Origin: a virus
IMG/VR virus record: IMGVR_UViG_3300005327_000274
Location: 1 to 41,869 of that record
Reading direction: 5' to 3' (one strand)
Length of the DNA stretch: 41,869 nucleotides
Shown: in pieces, positions 21,467 to 30,321 of the stretch
How the letters are laid out: every line of letters starts with the position of its first letter
Numbering within the stretch: position 1 is the first letter of the stretch
Position numbers and translations under genes: made by a program
Notes under the pieces: generated by a model
The model's input: only the letters and a program-made list of their open reading frames with translations
Databases searched by the model: none
What the model was told of the DNA's origin: nothing

Positions 21467-21862
21467 ATGCTCTACCAGCGCAAGGCATTGACGGTTGAGG
21501 CGCGAGTCTATGACGGTCCGAAGCTGACGGTCGTGAGTGATGAGAAGGGTAGCCAGATTGCCAATTCCGGCGATTACCTCGTTGGCACCGAGCGCGGCAA
21601 GGTCACGGTCGTCAGCAAAGCGGACTTCGAGAAAGACTTCGATGTCCCTGAGTATCCGAAGACTCTTCCCGATGGCCGCGTGATTGTGACGGAGAGCGGC
21701 AAGACGCAGGATGAGCTTGACGCCGAGATTGCCGCACAAGAGAACGCGCCGCATTTCGAGACTGAAGGCGAAGCGCAAGACTACATCGCGGCGAATGTGA
21801 AGCCTGGTGAAATCTTCGAATACCCCGTGGGCACTGATGCCACGATTCAAACCACAAAATAA
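21467..21862 (+). CDS. Conserved phage head-region protein, 131 aa
   Basis: Immediately follows the previous stop. It begins MLYQRKALTVEARVYDGPKLTVVSDEKGSQIANSGDYLVGTERGKVTVVSKADFEKDF, a pattern (GDYLV...G.V.VV.KADFE..F) I know from many uncharacterised phage proteins in head gene clusters. The C-terminus is acidic. Function unknown. A hairpin and the scaffold gene follow. Confidence 0.55.
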   Translation: MLYQRKALTVEARVYDGPKLTVVSDEKGSQIANSGDYLVGTERGKVTVVSKADFEKDFDVPEYPKTLPDGRVIVTESGKTQDELDAEIAAQENAPHFETEGEAQDYIAANVKPGEIFEYPVGTDATIQTTK

Positions 21863-21872
21863 CCCTAAGTCA

Positions 21873-21892
21873 ACCGCCTCTCGATAGGCGGT
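21873..21892 (+). terminator. Hairpin before the scaffold gene (attenuator candidate)
   Basis: ACCGCCT at 21873-21879 pairs with AGGCGGT at 21886-21892 around a six-base loop. It is followed by CTCGGCTTTA, a weak T-run, and then the scaffold ribosome site AAGGAGATAT. It could end part of the transcripts or protect an RNA end. It is not a strong factor-independent terminator. Confidence 0.4.
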
Positions 21893-21911
21893 CTCGGCTT
21901 TAAGGAGATAT

Positions 21912-22838
21912 ATGGACGAGCCCATTGTTGACCCAGTTGCTCCAGAACCCGCAACCACTACTGAACCCGCCTCTACGCCTGACCCTGCTGCGACTGGGGC
22001 TGAACCAAGCGCAACTTCTACTTCTGCTGAGCCTTCGGACCTCGAAGCCTACCTCGCGGAGCAGTTGAAAGAAGAGAAGCCTGCGGACGGAGCGGTTGAC
22101 CCCAACGCAGCTCCGGTTGCTACTGAAGTCTCTGACCAGTTCAAGGAAGTTCTTGGCATCTCTGAGTATGTGAAGAGCCCCGAGCATGTCTCGACGGCCA
22201 TCCGCGCCGCGGCTGAGGTATGGGACGTGGCAGCGGGCAAGATCCCGGCAAGCCAGATGCTCGAAGGGATGCGGGCAGGAAACCCAGAGGGGTTTGAGAG
22301 GGCAGTAAACGACCTCATCCCCTACATCGAGAAACTGACCGGTCAGAAGTTTGGCGCTGCTGATCCGAACGCAGCGCCTGACCCTGTTGCAGAGTTGCGG
22401 GCAGAGATTGCCGCGCAGGAGCAGCAGAGGCAGTTGGAGCGCCAGCAACAGGCATACACCCAGACCGTCAATCAGGTTATGCCGATCTTCAAGAAGGCCA
22501 TCGCTGACACGCTGGGTAAGCAATTTGGCGATGGAGACGAGCAATACTTCATCGGTCGCATCGCGCAGATCGTTCCTGAAGCCAAGATGGTTGACGCACT
22601 GGCAAAAGGCGACATGAAGCCTCTGGAGGCTGCGATGAAACAGGTGAAGACGGAAGAGTTGACTCGCTTCAAACGGTGGAGTGATCACCTTATCAAGCAG
22701 TCCAAAGACTTTCGCAAATCGGTGCCAGCGGCGAAGGGCGGTTCTCAGCCTTCTGCCACCGGAGCACCTTTGACCTCTACAGGATGGACTCGGGAGCAGT
22801 CGGCAGAGTTTCTTCGTACCGGCGTAGCCCCCGAGTAA
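21912..22838 (+). CDS. Scaffold-like protein
   Basis: 308 residues, close to the 303 of P22 gp8. The N-terminal 70 residues are Pro/Ala/Thr/Glu-rich and disordered. Residues 75-150 are helical (QFKEVLGISEYVKSPEHVSTAIRAAAEVWD and following), 155-180 a coiled coil (VAELRAEIAAQEQQRQLERQQQAY), and a helical second half ends in a basic region (RFKRWSDHLIKQSKDFRKS) as scaffolds need for coat binding. It lies directly upstream of the coat gene. The role is inferred from composition and position. Confidence 0.65.
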   Translation: MDEPIVDPVAPEPATTTEPASTPDPAATGAEPSATSTSAEPSDLEAYLAEQLKEEKPADGAVDPNAAPVATEVSDQFKEVLGISEYVKSPEHVSTAIRAAAEVWDVAAGKIPASQMLEGMRAGNPEGFERAVNDLIPYIEKLTGQKFGAADPNAAPDPVAELRAEIAAQEQQRQLERQQQAYTQTVNQVMPIFKKAIADTLGKQFGDGDEQYFIGRIAQIVPEAKMVDALAKGDMKPLEAAMKQVKTEELTRFKRWSDHLIKQSKDFRKSVPAAKGGSQPSATGAPLTSTGWTREQSAEFLRTGVAPE

Positions 22839-22879
22839 TACAACTTTCGATCTTATCGCCCACATATTCAGGCTTCGGC

Positions 22880-22970
22880 ATGTCCGGGCTGGGGATATCT
22901 CCTGCGATGCGATCAGAACAAAAGCTGACGGATTGATCCCGGCAGCCATATCACAAGGAGATATCCCCCA
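22880..22970 (+). promoter_or_regulatory. Coat leader: SD-hiding inverted repeat plus 18-codon leader ORF
   Basis: GGGGATATCTCCT (22891-22903) is the exact reverse complement of 22956-22968, so 13 uninterrupted base pairs can form. The 3' arm contains AGGAG (22956-22960), the only good ribosome site for the coat ATG at 22971. A leader ORF of 18 codons, 22880-22936 (MSGLGISPAMRSEQKLTD), runs through the 5' arm. A ribosome on the leader would open the helix and free the coat site. The repeat and ORF are seen; the control is inference. Confidence 0.55.
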
Positions 22971-24221
22971 ATGGCAGATTCAGGAACCATCTCGCGAATC
23001 GACGGGATCATGAAGAACACTTATGGTCCAAAGATTGTTGAACAGCAGAATCTCACCGCTTTTTCCCGGAAGCGTTACGGCAAGGCAGACAACGAGTTCT
23101 TCCGCGCCCCCGGTAATCATTTCGAGTTTCCGGCACGTATCGGCGGCAACCGCGCCGGTATCGCTGGTACGGCTTCGGATGATGCAATCCTTCCCGCCTC
23201 TCGTCAGCAGGAGAAGAAGTTCTTGGTTTATGACCGTGGATATTCGGCTCCGATTGCAATGTTTGAAAAGGACATCGACAACGCGAAGGGCAAAGAACAG
23301 TCCTTCATCGCCCACCAGGAAGACGAAATGATGGGGATCACGAACGACACGCTTAAGGTCATCAACATTGATCTCGTTGCGGGTGACGGCTCGGGCGTTC
23401 TTGGAACGTGCGCGGCTGGCGCTACATCGGCAACGCAGACTCTTGCGGTCGGCACTGGGTCTTTTCAGTACGGGTCGATGTACGTTCAGCAGGGCGACGT
23501 TGTTGACTGGTACGACTCGACTCTGACGACCAGCCGAACCTCTGGCGCGGGCGTTACGGTCAATTCCATCACCCCGTCCACCGGCGGCGGCGCGGCAACG
23601 ATTGTTGTCTCGGCCTCCGTCACTACCACCACTGGCGATATCCTGACGCGCGGGCCCGGTCGCGTTAACAAGGTATACAGCGGTTTCCTGAGCGCTTTCC
23701 GTAATCAGGGAACGACCTTCCAGGGGCTGAGCACCACCACCTACCCGATTTTGTCGGCGAATCGCATCAACGCCAACGGCCAGCCCTTGACCGAAGGTTT
23801 GCTGAGGTCGGCGAAGTCTGTCGTCTCCCGGAAGTCAGGAAAGGAAATCGATGAGTTCCTGACCGGCGTCGCGCAGTTTGATGCTTACGAGGCATTGGGA
23901 TTCGCGCAGAAGCGGTTTGATTCCGTGACGCTCGACAAGGGATTCGAGAAGCTGAAGTTCGGCGGGACGGACTTCATCAAAGACGTTGACGTGCCTTCGT
24001 CCATCATCTACGGACTGCGGCGCGACACCATCAAGTTTGGTGAGGTCACGCCTCTCGGCTTCGGCGATCTGGACGGAAAGGTTCTCAAGTGGGTGCAGAA
24101 CTACATGAAGTACACCGCGTACCTGCGTGAGTTCGGCAACATGCTCTACACCAACCCCAATCAGCTTGTCATCATCGACACGCTTAACTACGCAACGTCC
24201 AACCCTGCTTACGCGCAGTAA
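22971..24221 (+). CDS. Major capsid (coat) protein
   Basis: 416 residues, near the 430 of P22 coat. The position after the scaffold gene, length, and mixed beta/alpha content with a Gly/Thr/Ser-rich inserted domain (about 150-225: ATSATQTLAVGTGSFQYGSMY, SGAGVTVNSITPSTGGGAATIVVSASVTTTTGD) fit a HK97-fold coat with an added domain. Conserved-looking parts are VYDRGYSAPIAMFEKDIDNAKGKEQSFIAHQEDEMMGITND and the end YTAYLREFGNMLYTNPNQLVIID. I call this from context and composition. The gene may be translationally regulated by the leader above. Confidence 0.7.
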   Translation: MADSGTISRIDGIMKNTYGPKIVEQQNLTAFSRKRYGKADNEFFRAPGNHFEFPARIGGNRAGIAGTASDDAILPASRQQEKKFLVYDRGYSAPIAMFEKDIDNAKGKEQSFIAHQEDEMMGITNDTLKVINIDLVAGDGSGVLGTCAAGATSATQTLAVGTGSFQYGSMYVQQGDVVDWYDSTLTTSRTSGAGVTVNSITPSTGGGAATIVVSASVTTTTGDILTRGPGRVNKVYSGFLSAFRNQGTTFQGLSTTTYPILSANRINANGQPLTEGLLRSAKSVVSRKSGKEIDEFLTGVAQFDAYEALGFAQKRFDSVTLDKGFEKLKFGGTDFIKDVDVPSSIIYGLRRDTIKFGEVTPLGFGDLDGKVLKWVQNYMKYTAYLREFGNMLYTNPNQLVIIDTLNYATSNPAYAQ

Positions 24222-24230
24222 GTAGCTCAA

Positions 24231-24252
24231 GGCGGGGGCTTCGGCCCTCGCC
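24231..24252 (+). terminator. Strong UUCG-capped hairpin after the coat gene
   Basis: GGCGGGGGC at 24231-24239 pairs with 24244-24252 around the tetraloop TTCG, nine pairs with one G-U. The TTCG cap makes it very stable. No T-run follows; instead GGAGAAC, the next ribosome site, begins at once. It is more likely a 3'-end protector or partial attenuator that raises coat mRNA relative to downstream genes. Confidence 0.55.
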
Positions 24253-24262
24253 CGGAGAACAC

Positions 24263-24721
24263 ATGGGAAATTTGATTACGCTTGGCCCGGTAACTCGGAC
24301 AGTGCCGGATTGGATTGCAAGGCAGCTTCGAGATACAGACCCCAACCTGATCGTCTACTTCAACGAGCATCGGGACCGCTGGATCATCGACCGCTGCACT
24401 CGCGACGGCGAGATGAAGTCCACGCCTCACACCCACACGAGCGCTTGCCCAAAGACGAATGTAATGATCCTGGAAGACGAGGGGGCGTACATGCCCCTTT
24501 GTGATGAGGCGATTAACAAGATACGCAGCATGGACACCTGGAAGTTTCGCAGTTATGAAAACTACCACCGGGACAATGCGAATCGAGCAGCGGCGGACGC
24601 GGAAGATCGAAAACGCAAGATCAAGGAGTCTTATCGCGAGGCTTCTCTGGATAATAAGCGGCAGTTGAATGAGGCTTATACCCTCGTCCAGCGCCATGAC
24701 ACAGCACGAATCAATCAATAG
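24263..24721 (+). CDS. Phage head-region protein, 152 aa
   Basis: ATG 24263 after GGAGAAC. A Trp/Arg-rich beta start (PNLIVYFNEHRDRWIIDRCTRDGE) is a motif I know from uncharacterised proteins in phage head clusters. Then a Cys/His part (HTHTSACPKTNVMILEDEGAYMPLCDE) and a long charged helix (NRAAADAEDRKRKIKESYREASLDNKRQLNEAYTLV). It is probably a virion or assembly protein. Function unknown. Confidence 0.5.
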   Translation: MGNLITLGPVTRTVPDWIARQLRDTDPNLIVYFNEHRDRWIIDRCTRDGEMKSTPHTHTSACPKTNVMILEDEGAYMPLCDEAINKIRSMDTWKFRSYENYHRDNANRAAADAEDRKRKIKESYREASLDNKRQLNEAYTLVQRHDTARINQ

Positions 24722-24763
24722 TTGCGCCTCTCGCCACGAGTGACCGACGCACAGGAGAAATGA

Positions 24764-25354
24764 ATGAAGCGCTTCTATAACCCCGGAACCCCAATCAAGG
24801 AATTACTCGCCTACACGAATACAACCGTCGATCCCCGCGAGGCCAACAATATCTCGCAATGGCAATTGAAGGTTGGCGAAAAGGAGTTTTTCGAGGTTCC
24901 TGAAGTGGTTACTATTTCCACCCCCGAAGGAGATGTGACTATTCCTGTCCACTTCGCCAAGGTCCTGAAGCAACAGAAGGCGGAGCAGGGCATCATTCTC
25001 ATCGAGCCCAACGCCAAGAACATTCTCGAAGGCGATAATCTCGCCGCAGATGACAAAGCGGCAAGGACCAAGGGCGATGCAATGTATCACGATTATCTGC
25101 GGGCGCGTTGCACGGAATGGTTCCGTATTGTGGCAGAAACGAAAGCTGCGGGAGCGATTCCACGCAAGGCTGAAGGGTTGTTCGCCCACGCGCTGAAGAA
25201 GATGCACATGGAAGACCCCGCCGACACTGTTGATATCATCCTGCGGGCAAAAGAGGGTCAAGTGACCAACTCTGAGGTCCAGGCGCAACTCGCGGCGCAG
25301 CAAGCACAGATCAACCAGCTTCTTGGCGCCCTGAACGCACAGAAAGGCAAATAA
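24764..25354 (+). CDS. Hypothetical virion-region protein, 196 aa
   Basis: ATG 24764 after AGGAGAAATGA. The front is beta-rich (FYNPGTPIKELLAYTN, WQLKVGEKEFFEVPEVVTISTPEGDVTIPVHFAKVLKQQ). The middle and end are helical with a final coiled coil (SEVQAQLAAQQAQINQLLGALNAQ). No known family. It ends in a TAATG overlap with the next gene, so the two are probably co-translated. Confidence 0.5.
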   Translation: MKRFYNPGTPIKELLAYTNTTVDPREANNISQWQLKVGEKEFFEVPEVVTISTPEGDVTIPVHFAKVLKQQKAEQGIILIEPNAKNILEGDNLAADDKAARTKGDAMYHDYLRARCTEWFRIVAETKAAGAIPRKAEGLFAHALKKMHMEDPADTVDIILRAKEGQVTNSEVQAQLAAQQAQINQLLGALNAQKGK

Positions 25355-26046
25355 TGAACCTCGCTGGAATGTTCGCGCTGGCCAACTCGAAGAGCAGCTA
25401 TTCGCGGCCTTCCAGTGAGATTTACTCGGCCTTGGATGAGGGCGGCTTTCTCGTCTATGCCGCCGTGCTCAAAGAGTTCTCTGGCTTCTTCCTGAAGTTC
25501 GATACGACCTCGGTAACAATGGCAGCAGGTACGACCGAATATGCTCTCCCCGCAGACTGTACGCAGCTTGTGCACGTCGGCGAGAGGCTGACGACCTCGG
25601 AGCAGTTCCGCCCTTGCTCTCCAGAGTCGGTGGGCGAAGCGCTGGAAAACGCCCGCGCCGGTGTGGGTTGGGACTCGTTTGGATGGATGTACGGCGGCAG
25701 CAGCGCGTTCAGCTATGCGGGTCCATATCTGGATTCAGCGGCCACAACGGGAACGCAGATACAGAAGATTCGGTTTAGTCCCATTCCACAGGAGACGCGG
25801 ATGGTTGAACTGGCATACACGGCGAAGTGGTTGCCGATCGTAGACAACACAAGCACGATCATGCTGCCCGTCGAAGGCACTTACGCCATGCTGAACTACG
25901 GCATAGCGGAGTTGAACCGTTCAAACAACGACACGCTCTCGCGGGAGTACGAAGCCAAGGGCGACAAGCATCTTGGCGCGTTCCTGACATGGTGCCGCAA
26001 CCGACAGATACAGCAAGGTCCACGCATCACCCCTTACCTCGGCTAG
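25354..26046 (+). CDS. Head-tail adaptor candidate
   Basis: 230 residues starting in a TAATG overlap. The pattern: a helix-rich start (EIYSALDEGGFLVYAAVLKEFSGFF), a beta turn typical of adaptors (FDTTSVTMAAGTTEYALPADCTQLVHVGERL), a Gly/Ser insert, KIRFSPIPQETRMVELAYTAKWLPIVD and a C-terminal helix pair (AMLNYGIAELNRSNNDTLSREYEAKGDKHLGAFLTW). This order of elements matches P22 gp4-like and related gp6-like connector proteins that seal the portal. The position between coat and tail hub fits. Confidence 0.6.
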   Translation: MNLAGMFALANSKSSYSRPSSEIYSALDEGGFLVYAAVLKEFSGFFLKFDTTSVTMAAGTTEYALPADCTQLVHVGERLTTSEQFRPCSPESVGEALENARAGVGWDSFGWMYGGSSAFSYAGPYLDSAATTGTQIQKIRFSPIPQETRMVELAYTAKWLPIVDNTSTIMLPVEGTYAMLNYGIAELNRSNNDTLSREYEAKGDKHLGAFLTWCRNRQIQQGPRITPYLG

Positions 26047-26053
26047 GAGCATC

Positions 26054-28012
26054 ATGACGATACGCAATCTCAAACCGGCTACGGTCACGCAGTTTCTTGG
26101 CAAAAATACGAGCCAGAACCTGTCTGACGCCGTAGCTGGGACGATGCTCTCCGCCTTCGATGTGATGGTGCTTGGCGATAATCAGGTGCGGCGCGCGCCG
26201 GGGTATGCGCTTGTAAAAGCCACGCTGGGAACTGGTGAAGTCTATGCGATTTACGACTTCCAGCGGACGGTCGATCAGGCGCAGTTCATCATCGCGCATG
26301 TCGGTTCTCAGATTTTCGCCATGCAAGCGGATGGCAGCGGTGTGCAGCTTCTTGTTTCCGGCCAGACCTCGACGCCATTCATGTTCGTTGAGAATGCTTT
26401 TGTCTGCTACGCCTCGAACGGCACTGAGGCGTATCGGTTTGTCGATAATGCCGGAACGCTGACGGCTTACAAGTGGGGCATCGATAAGCCCTCGACCGCA
26501 CCGTCGATCAGTCTTTCAGCCGGCACGCTGACGCTGACTTACGGACGCCGCTACGTCTACTGCGGAGTGTCGAAGTACACCGATTCTCTCGGCATCGAGC
26601 GCGTTTCTGTTGGGCCTCCGTCGCCCATGTCAGCTCACACCGGGCCGATGCTGAACGGCGTTGTCACGAATAGCGGGCTTTCCGTTTCGGTGGACCCGCA
26701 GGTCAATTACAAGTGGATCTTCGCAACATCTGACTCTCCCCTCAATACCAGCGCAACGTTTTATTTCGCGGCAGAGATTCCGAACTCGCAGACGAGCTGG
26801 GGCGATACTCTGCCCGATTCGGCCTTAGACGTAACGAGACTGGCCCCGTTCGATAACAACCCAGCGCCGCCGTCCGCGATCCTGACGACGTTTCAGAACC
26901 GGGTGGCGGCGATTCAGCAGAACCAGATACGGCTTTCCGGTTATGAAGAGATCACGTTGGGCATCCCTGAAGAATCATGGCCCCTCAGCCTCTTCTTCAA
27001 CATCCCCGCGGGTGACAGGACGGCGACAGCGGCGATTGCACTTCAGCAGGGCACGGTTCTTGCCGTCTGCACCTCCGAGTATTGGTACGGATACACCGGC
27101 TACGACGCAAGCACGTTTACCGAGCAGGACAGGATTGCATCGCCTGGAGCAGTGGGAAGATTTGCGGTCTGCCTGACACCGTTTGGGGTGTGCTGGCTTT
27201 CCGACTCAAAGCGGCTTTGGATATGGAAGGGGACAGGCGATCCTACCGAAATTTCTTCCGACATATCAATCTCCGCTGCGCAGACGTATGCGATGCCTGA
27301 CCTCTCAACGGTCGATCTTTCTACGGCGAGAATTCACTGGCACAGCTTCGGGCAACTCCATTTTCTTGCAGTGTTTGCGCGGACAACGGACGCGGCGGCT
27401 GCGGGGCTGAATCTGATTCAGCTCTGGTCAGTAGCGATCAAAGGATCGCAGAGCAGCGGAGAGTACACCGGAACGTCGAGCTTCTTTACCCAGATCGGGG
27501 GGCTGTATGAGACAGATAAGCTTCCCGCAGTGAACTTCACGGCATCCGGCGATGTGCATGTTGATTCGACGCCTTACATCTTCACCGGTGATGCCAATGG
27601 GAATATCTACCGCTTCCCCGATGGCTTCCAGAACCTCACGGCAGCGACGACGCCGAAGTTTTCAACCCCATGGATGCTTTGCGAAGTCGAAGGGAAGAAA
27701 CGCTTCTATTGGGTTGACCTGTTTGTGGAAGCATCTGACGTAGCGGACACGCTGACCAAGTTCAAACTCTATGCGGCGACGGCAGAGTCACCGGATCAGA
27801 CGGGGGGAACGCCGATTCCGTTGGAGATGAGCTTTGTCCCTTCCCCTGACGGGACAAGCCAGTATGCCATTCGGGGCAACATGCAGGCGCAGGGAACGAA
27901 CGTGGGGCGATACGTGAAAATCTGGGTCGAGCTTCCCGGCGACACGAACTATGACCAGGTGCTGCTCAAGATGATTATCTGGAATGCCCCGCTTTATGTG
28001 GGTGTCCCATAA
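26054..28012 (+). CDS. Tail-hub / DNA-stabilisation protein (P22 gp10-like)
   Basis: 652 residues. Repeated short blades rich in aromatics (RRAPGYALVKATLGTGEVYAIYDFQRT, FMFVENAFVCYASNGTEAYRFVD, RIHWHSFGQLHFLAVFAR, TPYIFTGDANGNIYRFPDGF) are typical of beta-propeller proteins such as P22 gp10 and similar podovirus tail hubs. The hub binds the adaptor and the tail needle or spikes. P22 gp10 is shorter (472), so extra domains are present. Position in the gene order supports this call. One-base overlap with the next gene. Confidence 0.65.
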   Translation: MTIRNLKPATVTQFLGKNTSQNLSDAVAGTMLSAFDVMVLGDNQVRRAPGYALVKATLGTGEVYAIYDFQRTVDQAQFIIAHVGSQIFAMQADGSGVQLLVSGQTSTPFMFVENAFVCYASNGTEAYRFVDNAGTLTAYKWGIDKPSTAPSISLSAGTLTLTYGRRYVYCGVSKYTDSLGIERVSVGPPSPMSAHTGPMLNGVVTNSGLSVSVDPQVNYKWIFATSDSPLNTSATFYFAAEIPNSQTSWGDTLPDSALDVTRLAPFDNNPAPPSAILTTFQNRVAAIQQNQIRLSGYEEITLGIPEESWPLSLFFNIPAGDRTATAAIALQQGTVLAVCTSEYWYGYTGYDASTFTEQDRIASPGAVGRFAVCLTPFGVCWLSDSKRLWIWKGTGDPTEISSDISISAAQTYAMPDLSTVDLSTARIHWHSFGQLHFLAVFARTTDAAAAGLNLIQLWSVAIKGSQSSGEYTGTSSFFTQIGGLYETDKLPAVNFTASGDVHVDSTPYIFTGDANGNIYRFPDGFQNLTAATTPKFSTPWMLCEVEGKKRFYWVDLFVEASDVADTLTKFKLYAATAESPDQTGGTPIPLEMSFVPSPDGTSQYAIRGNMQAQGTNVGRYVKIWVELPGDTNYDQVLLKMIIWNAPLYVGVP

Positions 28013-30321
28013 TGGATACGCAGAACAACAGCAGTATCCTCAATCAGCAGCTTCAGGGGCTGCTTTCTTCCCCCGCCATCTCTGCCAATGCGGTTTCGAG
28101 CTTTCAAGGCAACGCGAATGCCATTACCAAGGGCGTCGATATCAGCTTTACGATGGTTGATATTACCGGGGTAGCATCGATCACGCTGCGTCGAAATTAC
28201 CTGAACGATATGGCGACGGCGACGGTGTTGCAGACATGGAATGCGCTGAATGCGCCTTACACATGGTCTGACACGGACGCGGCTTTGCAGACCAGCAGCG
28301 CGGCTTATTACTGGCTCGTCCTTGCCCCTACCGGTACAACTGGAAAAGCGGTCAACATCGGTCCTCAGCAAGTGATTTTGAATCCACAGACCACGGCCCC
28401 AACCGAGGCGACAAGCATCTCGGCGAGCCACGGCGCGGCGACCAATGGTTCAGTGATGGTCACGGTGAACGTCAATGGCGTTCCCGCATCGGGAAGCATC
28501 AAGATTTATGTGACTGGGTATCAGGGCAATTCAAATCCTGTTGCAGTCGCACAGCAGACCTCCAGCCCGTTACAGTTTCCTCTTTTACAGACAGGCGAAA
28601 CGATCACCCTTACGGCAATTGGCGTTTCGGCAGGAGGTACCGAGGCGGCGAGCGGCCCCTCTACGACTCTGGTGTTGAACGGCACAGCAACTGTGCCGGC
28701 AAAGCCGCAGGGAGTTACCGTCGCGCAGTTGCCAGGGGGGAATCAGATCAGCTTCCCTGCCAGTCTCGATAATGTAACCAGCTATCAGATTTGGCGAGCG
28801 AACCAAGGCGATCCATTCTCTTCGGCAACATTGCTGCATACAATCACGCCGACGAATGTAGGGCTCATCGAATACCTCGACACCGGAGGATATGCAGGGA
28901 GTTACGAGTATTTTGTGGTTGCAGTGAATGGTGCGGGCTCAAGTCTTCCCTCTGATCCCGCTTCGGCACAGTTCATCCCAGCAAGCAGCGTGCTCTATAT
29001 CGACGGGCAAGCAGTTCAGGCACTTCAGCCCGCCGCGCAGGGAGCGGATGTTACCGCAGAGCAGCCGATTGTTTATACGGCGGTAGGGGCGAATCTGGTT
29101 CCGAATAACAACTTTCTTCTCGGCAATATTAAAGGCTGGATCACGATCCAGGGGACTCCAGCTACTTATTTTTCACCCCACTCGATGATATTGCTTGCAG
29201 GAACCGGTGTATGCTCGCAAACATTCAACACGACACCAGGGCAGAAATACAGGTTTATCTATCAGGCGTGGACCGGGGCGACGACGCAGTGTACCTATTT
29301 CAGAATTCAGGGACAAGCTACCTATGAGGCCAATATCTGGGCGAATCAGACGTATATGAATGACTTCATGGGATGCGGTTCAATCGGAGGAACTCCTCCG
29401 GGGAATTTATATACATATGATTGGACCTGTCCTGCCGGGATTTATTTTGTCTCGATGCAGGTCTTCAACCTGGGCAATAATGCGCTCGCTCTCACCAGCG
29501 TCTCAGCTCAGGACTATGTTGCCTCTGCACAATGGGGAGCCGATGTAACCGGGTCGAACACGGCGAACAATACAAGTAACGTTGGCTCGCTCACGGTAAG
29601 CGGCGGGCTGCATGGATCGAATGGTTCTGCGATCGATTCTTCGGGCAATGTCACCCTGAAGAATATCGGCACGAATAGCGGCACAACAGGCACGCTGACG
29701 AGCACCTTCGCCAATCTTCCGAGCATGGGGGGCATGTCCTACTCGCTGAAAGGTAATCCGGTACTTGTCGCCGTCAGCCTTGCATTTCAAGCAACGAGTT
29801 CGGGCGGAGCTGTTACCGGCACAGGATTTTCTCCAACCACTGCGATCAATAATGGGGCGGGCAGCGGTCCTCCGGTCGTAACAATCACAATAAGTGGGGA
29901 TGGCAGCGGCGCGAACGCTTCGGTGACATGGGTGGGTTCCGGGGGGCCTACCGTGACCTACACTCCGACTGTGAACCTCAATGGCGGCGCGGGTTATAGT
30001 GCCGCCACTGCATACGTCAACGTGCATGTTCCATCGGGCACTATCTATAGCGGCCCTGGGTCCGGTACTTATAGCTGTTCAGTGGCGGCACCAGTCCCAC
30101 AGTCGGGCGTATCGCTCAGCGCACAGGTTCTGATGGATGGCGCGGTGTTATTTGATCCGACGCAGAGTTATACCGATGGGAACGGGCGGGCAAAGTTCAA
30201 CGAGCTTCAGGTCTTCAGCCTTGCGGCTGGATCTCACACCTTTGCTGTTCAGGCGAAGCATGACGGCGCTACAGTAGCGACATTTATTGGCGGACTATTC
30301 AACGTTGTGGAGCTAGGCTAA
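28012..30321 (+). CDS. Tail protein with Fn3-like domains
   Basis: 769 residues starting in the stop of the hub gene. The first 125 residues are helical/beta (SSFQGNANAITKGVDISFTMVDITGV). Residues about 130-225 and 228-325 look like two fibronectin type III domains (KPQGVTVAQLPGGNQISFPASLDNVTSYQIWRANQG...YEYFVVAVNGAGSSLPSDPASAQF). A jelly-roll-like part follows (QTFNTTPGQKYRFIYQAWTGATTQCTYF), then a Gly/Ser/Thr-rich end. This is likely a tail or tail-fibre protein that meets the cell surface. No receptor can be named. Confidence 0.65.
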   Translation: MDTQNNSSILNQQLQGLLSSPAISANAVSSFQGNANAITKGVDISFTMVDITGVASITLRRNYLNDMATATVLQTWNALNAPYTWSDTDAALQTSSAAYYWLVLAPTGTTGKAVNIGPQQVILNPQTTAPTEATSISASHGAATNGSVMVTVNVNGVPASGSIKIYVTGYQGNSNPVAVAQQTSSPLQFPLLQTGETITLTAIGVSAGGTEAASGPSTTLVLNGTATVPAKPQGVTVAQLPGGNQISFPASLDNVTSYQIWRANQGDPFSSATLLHTITPTNVGLIEYLDTGGYAGSYEYFVVAVNGAGSSLPSDPASAQFIPASSVLYIDGQAVQALQPAAQGADVTAEQPIVYTAVGANLVPNNNFLLGNIKGWITIQGTPATYFSPHSMILLAGTGVCSQTFNTTPGQKYRFIYQAWTGATTQCTYFRIQGQATYEANIWANQTYMNDFMGCGSIGGTPPGNLYTYDWTCPAGIYFVSMQVFNLGNNALALTSVSAQDYVASAQWGADVTGSNTANNTSNVGSLTVSGGLHGSNGSAIDSSGNVTLKNIGTNSGTTGTLTSTFANLPSMGGMSYSLKGNPVLVAVSLAFQATSSGGAVTGTGFSPTTAINNGAGSGPPVVTITISGDGSGANASVTWVGSGGPTVTYTPTVNLNGGAGYSAATAYVNVHVPSGTIYSGPGSGTYSCSVAAPVPQSGVSLSAQVLMDGAVLFDPTQSYTDGNGRAKFNELQVFSLAAGSHTFAVQAKHDGATVATFIGGLFNVVELG

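Noticed and set aside
21200-21958. 252-codon leftward ORF opposite head genes
   Set aside because: Shadow of the 21128 and 21467 genes, which have good ribosome sites and sensible proteins.
21900-22949. 349-codon leftward ORF opposite the scaffold gene
   Set aside because: It mirrors the scaffold frame, has Cys/Arg/His-rich noise composition and no ribosome site.
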